Assembly: GCA_016844935.1 (NCBI GenBank)
Contig: JAERTK010000218.1
Span: 1-42,935 of the forward strand
Direction: 5' to 3'
DNA from: Desulfobacteraceae bacterium
GTDB taxonomy: Bacteria > Desulfobacterota > DSM-4660 > Desulfatiglandales > Desulfatiglandaceae
DNA: 42,935 bases
Shown here: positions 15,718 to 24,370 of the stretch, in pieces
Layout: each line of letters begins with the position of its first letter
How positions within the stretch are numbered: position 1 is the stretch's first letter
Notes under the pieces: model-generated
Database searches by the model: none
What the model was told of the DNA's origin: nothing
What the model saw: the letters and a program-made list of their open reading frames with translations, nothing else
Made by a program: the position numbers and the translations under genes

Positions 15718-16773
15718 ATGGGCGAAAAAAAAGGGGGCCTTGTCTGGTTGTGGGTCCTGATCGGGATCGGGGCCGTGGTAGGAGTGGGTTATGGTTGGTA
15801 TAAGTATACCCAGCCTGAAACTGGCGAAGAACTGGTGGCGGTGGAGGTATCCGTATCCGAAGAAGGTGTCCGGGTTGAACCGGGCGAAAAAGGCCGTCTT
15901 AATGATGCATCCGGGAAACCGGGCGATGCCCTGGATGCGGCCGGCAAACCCATAAAGAGCGGGGATGTACCGGGTGACCGGGCGACGGGTGCCGGTACCG
16001 GTGAGAAGGATACTTTTTTAAAACCGAAGCCCACCGGGGAAATGGTAGAGTACCAGTTTAAATCCCGTGAAAAAAAAGCTGTCAAGGAAGGCTTAACGGA
16101 TCAGAAGGACCTTGAAAAAAAAGATGAAGACGCACGCCTGAAACGTTATTGCGACCTGATCAACGGGCATGTGCAAGATTTTTTTCAGTACCTGGATACG
16201 AAAAAGTATATTCAACGATTGGAGCTGGGGGAGACCGCTGCCGCCCGCTTCAAACAGATTATGGCGCGACTCTCGGCCAAGCCGCCCATTCCCGCCGGTG
16301 AAGGGGTTGACCCGGCCATTATGGTCAAAAACATATACTTTTTCTGCCGTGCGCTGGACAAGAAGGATCTGCGTTTGATCAAACAGGTGGTCGCCAACGA
16401 CCGGGACACGCTGGAAGACAACGCGGGTATGTTTTACCAATGGCTCATGCTGGGTAACAGCTGCAACAATCCCGGAGGTGTGAAGCCTTCTTTTGATGTA
16501 CTCTATCGATATGCGGGCTTTTTCCTCAATACCACCGGTGGTCGGGCGTACATGTTCAGGCGTGGATTGAAGGTGCGGCTTCTGGCCGCCTATTATTCGG
16601 TTCAGATTATTTATCAGGCGGATAAAGCGGGCAGGAACAGCTACGGCATTAACGTGCTGCCACACGTCAAACTGCTCATTGAAGAAATGGGTAACTATCC
16701 GGACCTGTCGTATAAAGAAACCTATTTGGAAACGCTCACAAAAATCAAGGCGTTTTATTCGGGGAGACGGTAA
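15718..16773 (+). CDS. Uncharacterised protein with N-terminal membrane anchor
   Basis: 351 aa, family not recognised. After MGEKKGG comes one hydrophobic helix (about residues 8-26), so the protein is probably anchored in the inner membrane with its bulk in the periplasm. Residues about 35-105 are rich in Gly, Glu, Asp and Lys and look disordered. A Lys/Glu-rich linker (about 105-140) leads to a compact, mostly helical C-terminal domain (about 140-351) with aromatic residues and several cysteines (for example YFFCRALDKKDLR and GNSCNN). An AAGGAG site lies 7 bases before the ATG. It stands alone and converges on the glycerol operon, separated by a hairpin terminator. No function is proposed. 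Confidence 0.75.
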   Translation: MGEKKGGLVWLWVLIGIGAVVGVGYGWYKYTQPETGEELVAVEVSVSEEGVRVEPGEKGRLNDASGKPGDALDAAGKPIKSGDVPGDRATGAGTGEKDTFLKPKPTGEMVEYQFKSREKKAVKEGLTDQKDLEKKDEDARLKRYCDLINGHVQDFFQYLDTKKYIQRLELGETAAARFKQIMARLSAKPPIPAGEGVDPAIMVKNIYFFCRALDKKDLRLIKQVVANDRDTLEDNAGMFYQWLMLGNSCNNPGGVKPSFDVLYRYAGFFLNTTGGRAYMFRRGLKVRLLAAYYSVQIIYQADKAGRNSYGINVLPHVKLLIEEMGNYPDLSYKETYLETLTKIKAFYSGRR

Positions 16774-16791
16774 GCACAGAACCATAAAAAA

Positions 16792-16834
16792 CCGGGGCGG
16801 TCCCTGAAGTATATTCTAACAGGTTCCGCCCCGG
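16792..16834 (-). terminator. Hairpin terminator of the glycerol operon
   Basis: CCGGGGCGG (16792-16800) pairs perfectly with CCGCCCCGG (16826-16834). A further CCTG/CAGG pair extends the stem inward across a 2x2 internal loop. On the minus strand the stem is followed by a run of T residues (the A-run at 16785-16790 of the plus strand), giving a rho-independent terminator just after the glpV stop. It may also slow plus-strand transcription, but no T-run follows on that side. Confidence 0.75.
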
Positions 16835-16859
16835 AAACAACGTCACATTTCCTGCTGTT

Positions 16860-18587
16860 TTATTTCACACGACCTTCCCGCCAGGCTTTGATAAGCTGGT
16901 CATAATCAACCGTTATACCTTGTGGTTTCTCATTAACCTTTGCCTTGGGCGATCCGGCTTTGCTCAACCAGACATTGGGGTCGATGCATTTGTTCAGCTT
17001 GGGACCGCATTCCTTCTGCGCTCCTGAGCGCTCGATGCGCGCCATGACCTTATCCTGCTCGCGGGCCAGGTTGTCCATGGCCCTGTCCACGGTCACTTCA
17101 CCGGAAACTGCCTCACCCACATTTTGCCACCACAACTGCGCAAGCTTGGGGTAGTCGGGCACGTTGGTGCCGGTGGGGGTCCAGGCCACTCGGGCCGGGC
17201 TGCGGTAAAACTCCACCAACCCGCCCAGCTTGGGGGCACGGTCGGTGAAAGCCTGGCTTCTGATGTCGCTGTCGCGGATGGGGGTCAGACCCACCAGGGC
17301 CTTCTTGAGTGAAGTGGTCTTGGCAACGCAGAACTGGGCGAAGAGCCATGCGGCTTTACGACGATCCAGCGGCGTGCTCTTCATAAACGTCCAGGACCCG
17401 CAGTCCTGATAACCCAGCTTCATCCCCTCTTCCCAGTAAGGACCGTGGGGTGAGGGGGCCATGCGCCATTTTGGGGTCCCGTCGGCGTTGACCGTGGGGC
17501 CCGGTTTGACCATATCAGACACGAAAGCGGTATACCAGAAGATCTGCTGAGCAACATTCCCTTTGGCCAGGATCGGCAGGTAGGTGTAGAAATCCAATCC
17601 AAGACAACCGGGAGGCGCGTATTTCCGCAGCCATTCCATATATTTGCGGAGGGCGTACTTGGCTCCGGGGCTGTTGGCTGCCCCACCCCGACAGACGCTG
17701 GATCCCACGGGTGTACATCCTTCTACGCGAATGCCCCATTCGTCCACCGGCTTGCCGTTGGGAAGGCCCTTGCTGCCCACGCCGGCCATGGAAAGCCACG
17801 CGTCGGTGAATCGCCAGCCCAGATCCGGGGCCCTTTTGCCGTAGTCGTTGTGACCGTAAACGGCTTTCCCATCGATTTCCTTGACCACTTCGGTGAAGAA
17901 CTGTGCAATATCCTCGTAGGCAGACCAGTTGACCGGCACGCCCAGCTCGTAACCATAGATTTCCTTGAATTTTTTCTTGAAATCCGGACGTTTGAACCAG
18001 TCGTAACGGAACCAGTAGAGGTTGGCGAACTGCTGGTCAGGAAGCTGGTAGAGCTTTCCGTCCGGACCGGTTGTGAAGGATTTCCCCATGAAATCGTCAA
18101 CATCCAGGGTCGGCAGGGTGACGTCTTTTCCCTCGCCCTTCATGAAATCACTTAAGGGAACCACAAATCCGTAACGCATATGGGTGCCGATGAGGTCGGA
18201 ATCGTTCACCCAGCCGTCATAGATGTTCTTACCGGAGGCCCACTGGGTCTGCAGTTTTTCCACCACATCCCCTTCTTGAATCAGGTCAAAGGCGACCTTG
18301 ATGCCGGTAATCTCTTCAAACGCCTTGGTGAGAACCTTTGCCTCATATTCGTGGGTGGGAATGGTTTCGGAGACGACCTTGATCTTCATCCCTTTAAAGG
18401 GTTTGGATGCTTTGATAAACCATTCCATTTCCTTCATTTGTTGATCTTTGGTCAGCGTGGAGGGCTGAAACTCATTGTCGACCCATTTCTTGGCCGCGTC
18501 CATCTGCGGCGAAGACCAGCAGGGGGCGCTGAGAAAAATAAGCGCCAGGGCTGAAATCATGCAAAACAGTACTCTTTTCTTACTCAT
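16860..18587 (-). CDS. glpV: Glycerol ABC transporter substrate-binding protein GlpV-like
   Basis: 575-aa periplasmic binding protein of the carbohydrate (family-1-like) group. The ATG at 18587 follows AGGAG with 7 bases of spacing and begins a signal peptide (MSKKRVLFCMISALALIFLS, with cleavage near APCWSS). The mature body is typical of large GlpV-like binding proteins, for example WFIKASKPFKGMKIKVVSE and CGSWTFMKSTPLDRRKAA. It is the last gene of glpSTPQUV, the order of the rhizobial glycerol importer, and is separated from glpU by 170 bp. Neighbouring glpA, glpB and glpR support glycerol as substrate rather than another polyol. The 170-bp gap before it shows no other gene. Confidence 0.88.
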   Translation of the reverse strand: MSKKRVLFCMISALALIFLSAPCWSSPQMDAAKKWVDNEFQPSTLTKDQQMKEMEWFIKASKPFKGMKIKVVSETIPTHEYEAKVLTKAFEEITGIKVAFDLIQEGDVVEKLQTQWASGKNIYDGWVNDSDLIGTHMRYGFVVPLSDFMKGEGKDVTLPTLDVDDFMGKSFTTGPDGKLYQLPDQQFANLYWFRYDWFKRPDFKKKFKEIYGYELGVPVNWSAYEDIAQFFTEVVKEIDGKAVYGHNDYGKRAPDLGWRFTDAWLSMAGVGSKGLPNGKPVDEWGIRVEGCTPVGSSVCRGGAANSPGAKYALRKYMEWLRKYAPPGCLGLDFYTYLPILAKGNVAQQIFWYTAFVSDMVKPGPTVNADGTPKWRMAPSPHGPYWEEGMKLGYQDCGSWTFMKSTPLDRRKAAWLFAQFCVAKTTSLKKALVGLTPIRDSDIRSQAFTDRAPKLGGLVEFYRSPARVAWTPTGTNVPDYPKLAQLWWQNVGEAVSGEVTVDRAMDNLAREQDKVMARIERSGAQKECGPKLNKCIDPNVWLSKAGSPKAKVNEKPQGITVDYDQLIKAWREGRVK

Positions 18588-18757
18588 GCCGTTGCTCCTT
18601 TCAAATCGATTGGGTTCATCGCACACGCCCCGCCCATACGTGCTTTCCTTTGAGCCGTATTCCGGTCAGGAAAACCGGCAGGACAAACCAGAGGCTTTAT
18701 TCGTGCCCCATCTCTCTGATGTAGCCATCACCTCCTTCCATTACACATTCTCCTTCT

Positions 18758-19042
18758 CTATCCCCAGACCATTACAGCAATAATCCAGCATACCGCAACA
18801 GCCAGCAGGATCCAGAGGGAAAAATGGGTCAATCCGATCCATGCAAAAAAGATATACACACTGCTTAAGATCCCTATGAAGAGGCGGTCACCCGGTGTGG
18901 TGGGAATTGGCAGGAAACCGCGACGTTCCAGGGACGGGGATACGGTTTGCCATATGGTCATGGCAATCACTGTCAGAATAATGGTGCCACAGAAAATTGC
19001 CGTTGGAACGGTCCATCTCATCCACTCTAGAGTCAACTCCAT
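18758..19042 (-). CDS. glpU: Small membrane protein GlpU-like (DUF2160)
   Basis: 94 aa with three hydrophobic segments (about 11-30, 54-70 and 74-92). It contains the DUF2160 signature RRGFLPIPTTPGDRLFIG between the first and second. This protein accompanies glycerol ABC importers, lying between the permease and binding-protein genes exactly as here. Its role is unknown but it is presumed to be an accessory membrane subunit. It starts 12 bp after the glpQ stop. Confidence 0.85.
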   Translation of the reverse strand: MELTLEWMRWTVPTAIFCGTIILTVIAMTIWQTVSPSLERRGFLPIPTTPGDRLFIGILSSVYIFFAWIGLTHFSLWILLAVAVCWIIAVMVWG

Positions 19043-19054
19043 AATGCTTCCCCT

Positions 19055-19858
19055 TTACACACGACCCATGGCAAAGCCCTTGGCCATATGATTGCGTACG
19101 AACCAGATCACCAGGGCGCCGGGTACAATGGTCAGTATACCTGCCGCGGCCAGCAGACCGAAGTCGAGGCCGGTGGCGCTGATGGTTCGCGTCATGATTG
19201 CCGAGATCGGTTTCGCTTCGGTTACCGTCAATGTCCGGGCCAACAGCAGCTCAACCCAGCTGAACATAAAACAGAAAAAGGCTGTCACGCCGACTCCGGA
19301 CCGGATCAGCGGGAGAAAGATGGTCATAAAAAATCGCGGAAAACTGTACCCGTCGATGAAGGCGGTCTCATCGATTTCACGGGGGACCCCCGACATGAAA
19401 CCTTCCAATATCCACACGGCCAGCGGCACATTGAAGAGGCAATGGGCCAGCGCCACGGCAAAATGGGTATCCATAAGACCGATTGTGGAATAGAGCTGGA
19501 AAAAGGGAAGGGCAAAAACAGCCGCCGGGGCCATGCGGTTGGTGAGCAGCCAGAAAAACATCTGTTTGTCGCCGACGAAACTGTAGCGTGAAAAGGCATA
19601 CGCCGCAGGAAGGGCCACGGAGAGCGATATAACCGTGTTCATGGCCACGTAGATCATGGAATTAACATAACCCATGTACCAGGATGAATCGGTAAATATC
19701 CTCATGTAGTTCATGAAGGTGAGGCCTTTCGGGTACAGGGAAAAGGATGCAAGGATGTCGGCGTTGCTCCTGAGACTCATACTGAGCATCCAGTAGATGG
19801 GCATCAGCAACAAGATGAAGTAGATGAGAAGGCCGATGGTTTTTTTCTTTCCTTTCAT
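19055..19858 (-). CDS. glpQ: Glycerol ABC transporter permease GlpQ-like
   Basis: 267-aa inner-membrane permease of the MalG type, with about six transmembrane helices. The ABC coupling loop (EAA-like) reads EIDETAFIDGYSFPRFFMTI, about 170-190. Its start overlaps the end of the upstream permease gene by 4 bases, showing translational coupling. It forms the channel together with GlpP for glycerol import. Confidence 0.88.
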   Translation of the reverse strand: MKGKKKTIGLLIYFILLLMPIYWMLSMSLRSNADILASFSLYPKGLTFMNYMRIFTDSSWYMGYVNSMIYVAMNTVISLSVALPAAYAFSRYSFVGDKQMFFWLLTNRMAPAAVFALPFFQLYSTIGLMDTHFAVALAHCLFNVPLAVWILEGFMSGVPREIDETAFIDGYSFPRFFMTIFLPLIRSGVGVTAFFCFMFSWVELLLARTLTVTEAKPISAIMTRTISATGLDFGLLAAAGILTIVPGALVIWFVRNHMAKGFAMGRV

Positions 19859-20730
19859 ACCGTCTCTCCTTTTCCGATCCGCTGAAGGGCCTGGTAAAAG
19901 ATAAAGCTGAACAGCAGTACAATGACAAAATAGATGAGCGAAAAGGCCCCACCCGGTCCCAGGTCAAATTGCAGGAGGGCGATCTTAACCAGGTAAATTG
20001 AGAGGAACGTGGTGGAATTGCCGGGACCGCCCCCCGTGAGCACAAACGGTTCCGCGTAGATCAGGAAACTGTCCATGAAACGGAGCAGAAAAGCGATGGT
20101 GAGCACGCCCCGCATCTTGGGCAACTGGATGTAAAGGAAGGTGGTCCAGGCCGACGCGCCGTCAATACGTGCCGCCTGGTAGTAGACCTCGGGAATGGCT
20201 CGCAACCCCGCATAGGCCAGGAGCGCTACCAGCGGGGTCCAATGCCAGACTTCCATCAACATGACGGTGATCCAGGCATCGAGCCAGTTGTCCGTGTGAT
20301 CGAAAGGGATGCCGAGCAGTTCGTTCATGCCGGCGCCGAACAGACCGATATCCGGCCGGGTAAAGATCATCCAGATGGTCCCGATGGTATTCCATGGGAT
20401 CAAAAGGGGCAATGCGATGGTCACCAGGCAGACGGAGACGGTCCACCCTTTTTTCGGCATGGCCAAGGCGATGAGGATACCCAGTGGCATTTCAATCAAC
20501 AATACGAGCCCTGAAAACAGGAACTGGCGCCAAAGGGCGTCGTGAAGGCGTTTGTCGGCCAGCATTTCCTGGAACCATTCGATGCCCACAAAAACAGACT
20601 GCCCTGGCCCGAAAATATCCTGTACGGAATAATTAATGACGGTCATCAGGGGAATGATGGCGCTGAAGGCGACGATGACAAAAACCGGCAGCACCAGCAG
20701 CCAAGCCCTGTTATTTGGCCATTTTTCCAT
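19855..20730 (-). CDS. glpP: Glycerol ABC transporter permease GlpP-like
   Basis: 291-aa inner-membrane permease of the MalF/UgpA type with about six helices, beginning near residue 10 with LLVLPVFVIVAFSAIIPL. The coupling loop AIPEVYYQAARIDGASAWTT (about 190-210) is the EAA motif that contacts the ATPases. It lies 16 bp after glpT and overlaps glpQ by 4 bases. Confidence 0.88.
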   Translation of the reverse strand: MEKWPNNRAWLLVLPVFVIVAFSAIIPLMTVINYSVQDIFGPGQSVFVGIEWFQEMLADKRLHDALWRQFLFSGLVLLIEMPLGILIALAMPKKGWTVSVCLVTIALPLLIPWNTIGTIWMIFTRPDIGLFGAGMNELLGIPFDHTDNWLDAWITVMLMEVWHWTPLVALLAYAGLRAIPEVYYQAARIDGASAWTTFLYIQLPKMRGVLTIAFLLRFMDSFLIYAEPFVLTGGGPGNSTTFLSIYLVKIALLQFDLGPGGAFSLIYFVIVLLFSFIFYQALQRIGKGETV

Positions 20731-20746
20731 TTCGGTTACCCCTCCA

Positions 20747-21832
20747 CTATTGTATCAACCGTTCGTCTTCAAACAGCTTGGTCCATTTCGGCGGGAAGGT
20801 GAGCCAAACCTCTCCTTCGGGAAGCGGTTTGTCTTCAGGCAGCCTGGCCTTCAAGGTTTGACCTGCCAGCATAAGGGTCGCAATCCTGTAACTCCCCAGA
20901 TCTTCAACCCCCTTGACCCCGGCCTTGACCCTTCCATCGCCGGAGTTCGCATGTAACTCCAGATACATGGGTCGTATACCCAGCTCCAGTTTCCCCCTGG
21001 CGTTTCGTCCTTTTGCGGCTGTTTCCTCGTCCAGCTCAATGCCCGTGCCATCAACCCTTGCTTTGTTTCCTTCCAGGGTACATTCCAAGAAGTTCATTCC
21101 CGGGCTTCCGATGAAGTAACCCACGAACTTGTGTTCGGGATTTTCAAAAAGGTCCTGGGGCGTTCCGATCTGCACCATTTCTCCTTCGAACATGACCGCC
21201 ACCTGATCGGCAAATGTCAGTGCTTCCACCTGGTCATGGGTTACATAAATGAAGGTCAGTTTCAATTCTTCGTGGATCTCTTTGAGTTTGCGTCGCAGGA
21301 GCCACTTCATCTGTGGATCGATAACCGTCAGCGGCTCGTCGAAAAGAATGGCCGCCACATCGCTTCTGACCAGCCCGCGACCCAGTGAAATTTTCTGTTT
21401 TGCATCGGCTGCCAAACCCGCCGCCCGTTTGTTGAGGAAAGGGGTCAGGTCCAGGATTTCGGCAACTTCCAGAACACGTTCTTTGACCGCGCCCTCATCA
21501 ATGCCTCGGTTTCGCAAAGGAAACGCGAGATTGTTGAAGACGCTCATGGTGTCGTAAAGCACCGGAAACTGAAAGACCTGGGCGATATTCCGTTTTTCAG
21601 GTGGCAGGGCCGTAACGTCTTTTCCATCGTAGAGGATTCTCCCCTTGCTGGGGGTCAGCAGACCGGAAACAGCGTTTAGCAGGGTCGTCTTGCCGCAGCC
21701 TGAGGGACCCAGCAAAGCGCACGCCACACCATCCTCCCACACATTGTGGATCCGTTTCAGTGCATAATCGGAATCGCCCCCGGGTTTGGGCAGGTAGCTG
21801 TGCGCAACTTCATTCAACTCGATGCGAGCCAT
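20747..21832 (-). CDS. glpT: Glycerol ABC transporter ATPase GlpT-like (degenerate signature motif)
   Basis: 361-aa MalK-type ATPase. Walker A GPSGCGKT (42-49), Walker B ILFDEP (162-167) and the switch His199 (YVTHDQ) are intact. The ABC signature LSGGQ is absent, and GLAADAKQKISLGR occupies its place (about 139-152). A C-terminal TOBE-like regulatory domain follows from about 240. Combined with GlpS, which has a normal signature but no switch His, this predicts one working and one degenerate ATP site. It lies 9 bp after glpS. The unrelated E. coli glycerol-3-phosphate antiporter is also called GlpT; the name here follows the rhizobial glpSTPQUV nomenclature. Confidence 0.87.
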   Translation of the reverse strand: MARIELNEVAHSYLPKPGGDSDYALKRIHNVWEDGVACALLGPSGCGKTTLLNAVSGLLTPSKGRILYDGKDVTALPPEKRNIAQVFQFPVLYDTMSVFNNLAFPLRNRGIDEGAVKERVLEVAEILDLTPFLNKRAAGLAADAKQKISLGRGLVRSDVAAILFDEPLTVIDPQMKWLLRRKLKEIHEELKLTFIYVTHDQVEALTFADQVAVMFEGEMVQIGTPQDLFENPEHKFVGYFIGSPGMNFLECTLEGNKARVDGTGIELDEETAAKGRNARGKLELGIRPMYLELHANSGDGRVKAGVKGVEDLGSYRIATLMLAGQTLKARLPEDKPLPEGEVWLTFPPKWTKLFEDERLIQ

Positions 21833-21841
21833 TAAAATCTC

Positions 21842-22942
21842 CTATTTCAGTGGGTCGCGGGCAGCCTCGGGAGAGGGCGACGCAACCAGGGCTCCTGCCC
21901 CATCGTATACAAAAAACGAGGATGGGTTGACAAATATGGCTATTTCGGCGCCGATCTTGACAGGGCGAATCCCGTTTTCCTGAACCACCACCCGAAAGCC
22001 GTCATAATCTGCATGAATGAATGTTTCGGATCCGTTAATCTCCGCCAATTCGACTTTGGCTGGGATTCTTACATTTTTCTTGTTTCTCTGGGACAGAAAA
22101 AAATGGTTGGAGCGGACCCCGAATCTGTAATTTCCGTCAGGAAGTGACGTCATGTGGTCTTCCAGCGGCATTTCAATATTCTGCCCCATGCGGGCCGTGT
22201 CGCCTTCAATGGACCCTTTCAGGAAGTTGATGGGGGGGTCGCTGAAGACCTCGGCCACTTTCGTGGTGTTGGGGTGATGGTAAACCTCCGGTGTGGGGCC
22301 GGTCTGAAGAACGCTGCCTTCGTTAATGACCACGATATTGCCCCCCAGCATCAGGGCCTCGGTGGGTTCGGTGGTGGTATAGACCACAATGGCTTGGCGT
22401 GCCTCAAAAATATCCTGCAACTCCGTCCGCAATTCTTCACGCAGCTTGTAGTCCAAGTTTACCAAAGGTTCATCCAGCAAGAGCAGATCTGTCTCCTTGA
22501 CCAGGGCCCGGGCAATGGCCACACGCTGCTGCTGGCCGCCCGAAAGTTCGCTGGGAAGGCGGTTGAGGAAACCGTCCAGGTGGAGCATTTCGGCTGTGGC
22601 GTGCACCCGTCTGTGGATTTCTGGTTTTGGGACTTTGGCAATTTTTAAGGGTGACGCGATGTTGTTGTAGACGGTTAGCGATGGGTAGTTGATGAACTGC
22701 TGGTAGACCATGGCAATGCTCCGCTTCCGAACGGATTTGCCCGTAACGTCCGCCCCGTTCACCAGCACCCGCCCGGAGGAGGGTTTATCCAGGCCCGCCA
22801 TTAACCGAAGGAGAGAGGTTTTTCCGGCCAGTGTGCGGCCGAGCAGGATATTGCGGGAACCGGATTCAAAAGAAAGGCTCACATGGTCAATGTGAGTTTC
22901 CCGTCCGACCTTCTTGGTAATTCCCTCTAAAGATAAGGACAT
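21842..22942 (-). CDS. glpS: Glycerol ABC transporter ATPase GlpS-like (switch His replaced)
   Basis: 366-aa MalK-type ATPase. It has Walker A GRTLAGKT (35-42), a canonical signature LSGGQQQR (133-140) and Walker B LLLLDEP (153-159). The switch-loop histidine is replaced: the usual YVTHDQ reads YTTTEP (188-193), with Thr191 at the His position. A TOBE-like C-terminal region follows. It is the first transporter gene, 120 bp after glpB. It pairs with GlpT, whose complementary defect in the signature motif leaves one consensus composite ATP site. Confidence 0.87.
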   Translation of the reverse strand: MSLSLEGITKKVGRETHIDHVSLSFESGSRNILLGRTLAGKTSLLRLMAGLDKPSSGRVLVNGADVTGKSVRKRSIAMVYQQFINYPSLTVYNNIASPLKIAKVPKPEIHRRVHATAEMLHLDGFLNRLPSELSGGQQQRVAIARALVKETDLLLLDEPLVNLDYKLREELRTELQDIFEARQAIVVYTTTEPTEALMLGGNIVVINEGSVLQTGPTPEVYHHPNTTKVAEVFSDPPINFLKGSIEGDTARMGQNIEMPLEDHMTSLPDGNYRFGVRSNHFFLSQRNKKNVRIPAKVELAEINGSETFIHADYDGFRVVVQENGIRPVKIGAEIAIFVNPSSFFVYDGAGALVASPSPEAARDPLK

Positions 22943-23062
22943 AATCGCATCCTCGCATTATCTCAGGTTTTTCACCATGTGGCTCATCGGGGTGGGGGCC
23001 ATATTTATAGCAAAAGTGTTTTGATTCCGCAATCACTTCAAGTGAACTGTGTGAGCAAACCC

Positions 23063-24370
23063 TCAACCCCGCAGCCGTGAAAATGCATTAACGGCTCCGT
23101 AAGCACTGCTGATGGACATTCCTGAACCGCATTTCATGCGTATCCAGTCTTGGTTGGCCAGTATGGAGCCGGCCGCAAACAGCTTTTCAAATGCCGGCTC
23201 GCCCGCACGGTTAAGGGGCCGGAATTGATTGTCAATGGCCAGACCGGCACAATTGGCCGGGTGCCCCCGCAAATCCAGAAAATCTTCCTGGTGCCATTCA
23301 TCTCTCTTTTCCGGCTGGTGGACCGGAAGGTCGAAAAGGGTTTCCCGGATTCTGTCCCGATCGGCCCGGAGCCCGTGGGCCCAGAACCGTCCTGTGGCCA
23401 GAATGACCCCTTCGGCCCGGACCCATTTTTTTTGTGGGCCCTGGCCCATGGCCAGAAGGAAGGCGCCGTCTTCCGCCTTTTCCCAGGAAAGGACCCGTTC
23501 GGGGAAAAAGAGATTGACGCCTCGCTCCGCCAATCGCTCCATAAAAACCTCATTTAACCTGAGGCCGGGAACGGAAAGGGGCGTCGTTGGAATTTCAAAT
23601 ACCGCTGTTCCCAATTCACGGGAAAGGGCCTCAATATTTTCCTCTGGTCTTTTCATGCCGAGTACGGCGGGCAACCCGACTGTTTCAGCATCCTCAAGGT
23701 GCGGGCGTATGAGACGGGCCAGTTTTTCCAGGTTGCCCCGCATCTCCATATCCCGGGCCAGGATATCCCCCGAAACAAGGGGGGATGCTGCTGTGATTCC
23801 ATTTAAGCTGATGCTCAGGCTCCGAAGGCCGGGCCATTCACCCGTTAGGTTTTGTGTGATCTGAGCGGCGGAAAAATCCTGCAACTCGTCAAACCCCACA
23901 ATCAGGCATGGCCGCTTTTCCCTGAGGGCCCGGACCCCTTCCCACATGGTAGAAGGGATATAGTAGCTCCGCTTGGTTGTTCCCAGCAAGGTCATGATTT
24001 CCGAATTATTTTCACCGCTTTTAACGTATGAAAGACCATTTTTCCCCAGGAAAAGGACCACTTTTTCCATGGCTTCTTTGATGGTATCCGTGGTGAGCCG
24101 GGCGTAGGGATGATCGGGGATGTCATTTGAGAGGGCATCAATGGCCGCCCACGGGTCTGTCCATCCATGTCCCGTTTCAATGGGATGGGTTCCCATTACA
24201 TCCAGCAGGCCGGTGGCGAACATCAGTCCCCCGGAGACGCCGGCCAGGACCGTGGAAAACCCCTTTTCAGCGGCAAAAAGGGCCGCAGCCAGGCCCGAAA
24301 GGCCGCAGCCGATAATGGCCAGATCACATGTTGTTGCTGCGTCTTTGGACATGGCTGCCGTTACCATCAC
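23063..24370 (-). CDS. glpB: Anaerobic glycerol-3-phosphate dehydrogenase subunit GlpB-like
   Basis: 435-aa FAD protein of the GlpB family (E. coli GlpB is 419 aa). The dinucleotide-binding fold LAIIGCGLSGLAAALFAAEKG lies at about 18-38, starting CDLAIIGCG. The C-terminal FAD region contains EGVILATGRFWAHGL and AAGSILANQDW. In E. coli, GlpB forms a complex with GlpA and is anchored by the Fe-S protein GlpC. The gene overlaps the end of glpA by 4 bases, with a GTG start at 24370 or an ATG at 24367. No glpC follows; the ABC transporter genes come next. Confidence 0.88.
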   Translation of the reverse strand: MMVTAAMSKDAATTCDLAIIGCGLSGLAAALFAAEKGFSTVLAGVSGGLMFATGLLDVMGTHPIETGHGWTDPWAAIDALSNDIPDHPYARLTTDTIKEAMEKVVLFLGKNGLSYVKSGENNSEIMTLLGTTKRSYYIPSTMWEGVRALREKRPCLIVGFDELQDFSAAQITQNLTGEWPGLRSLSISLNGITAASPLVSGDILARDMEMRGNLEKLARLIRPHLEDAETVGLPAVLGMKRPEENIEALSRELGTAVFEIPTTPLSVPGLRLNEVFMERLAERGVNLFFPERVLSWEKAEDGAFLLAMGQGPQKKWVRAEGVILATGRFWAHGLRADRDRIRETLFDLPVHQPEKRDEWHQEDFLDLRGHPANCAGLAIDNQFRPLNRAGEPAFEKLFAAGSILANQDWIRMKCGSGMSISSAYGAVNAFSRLRG

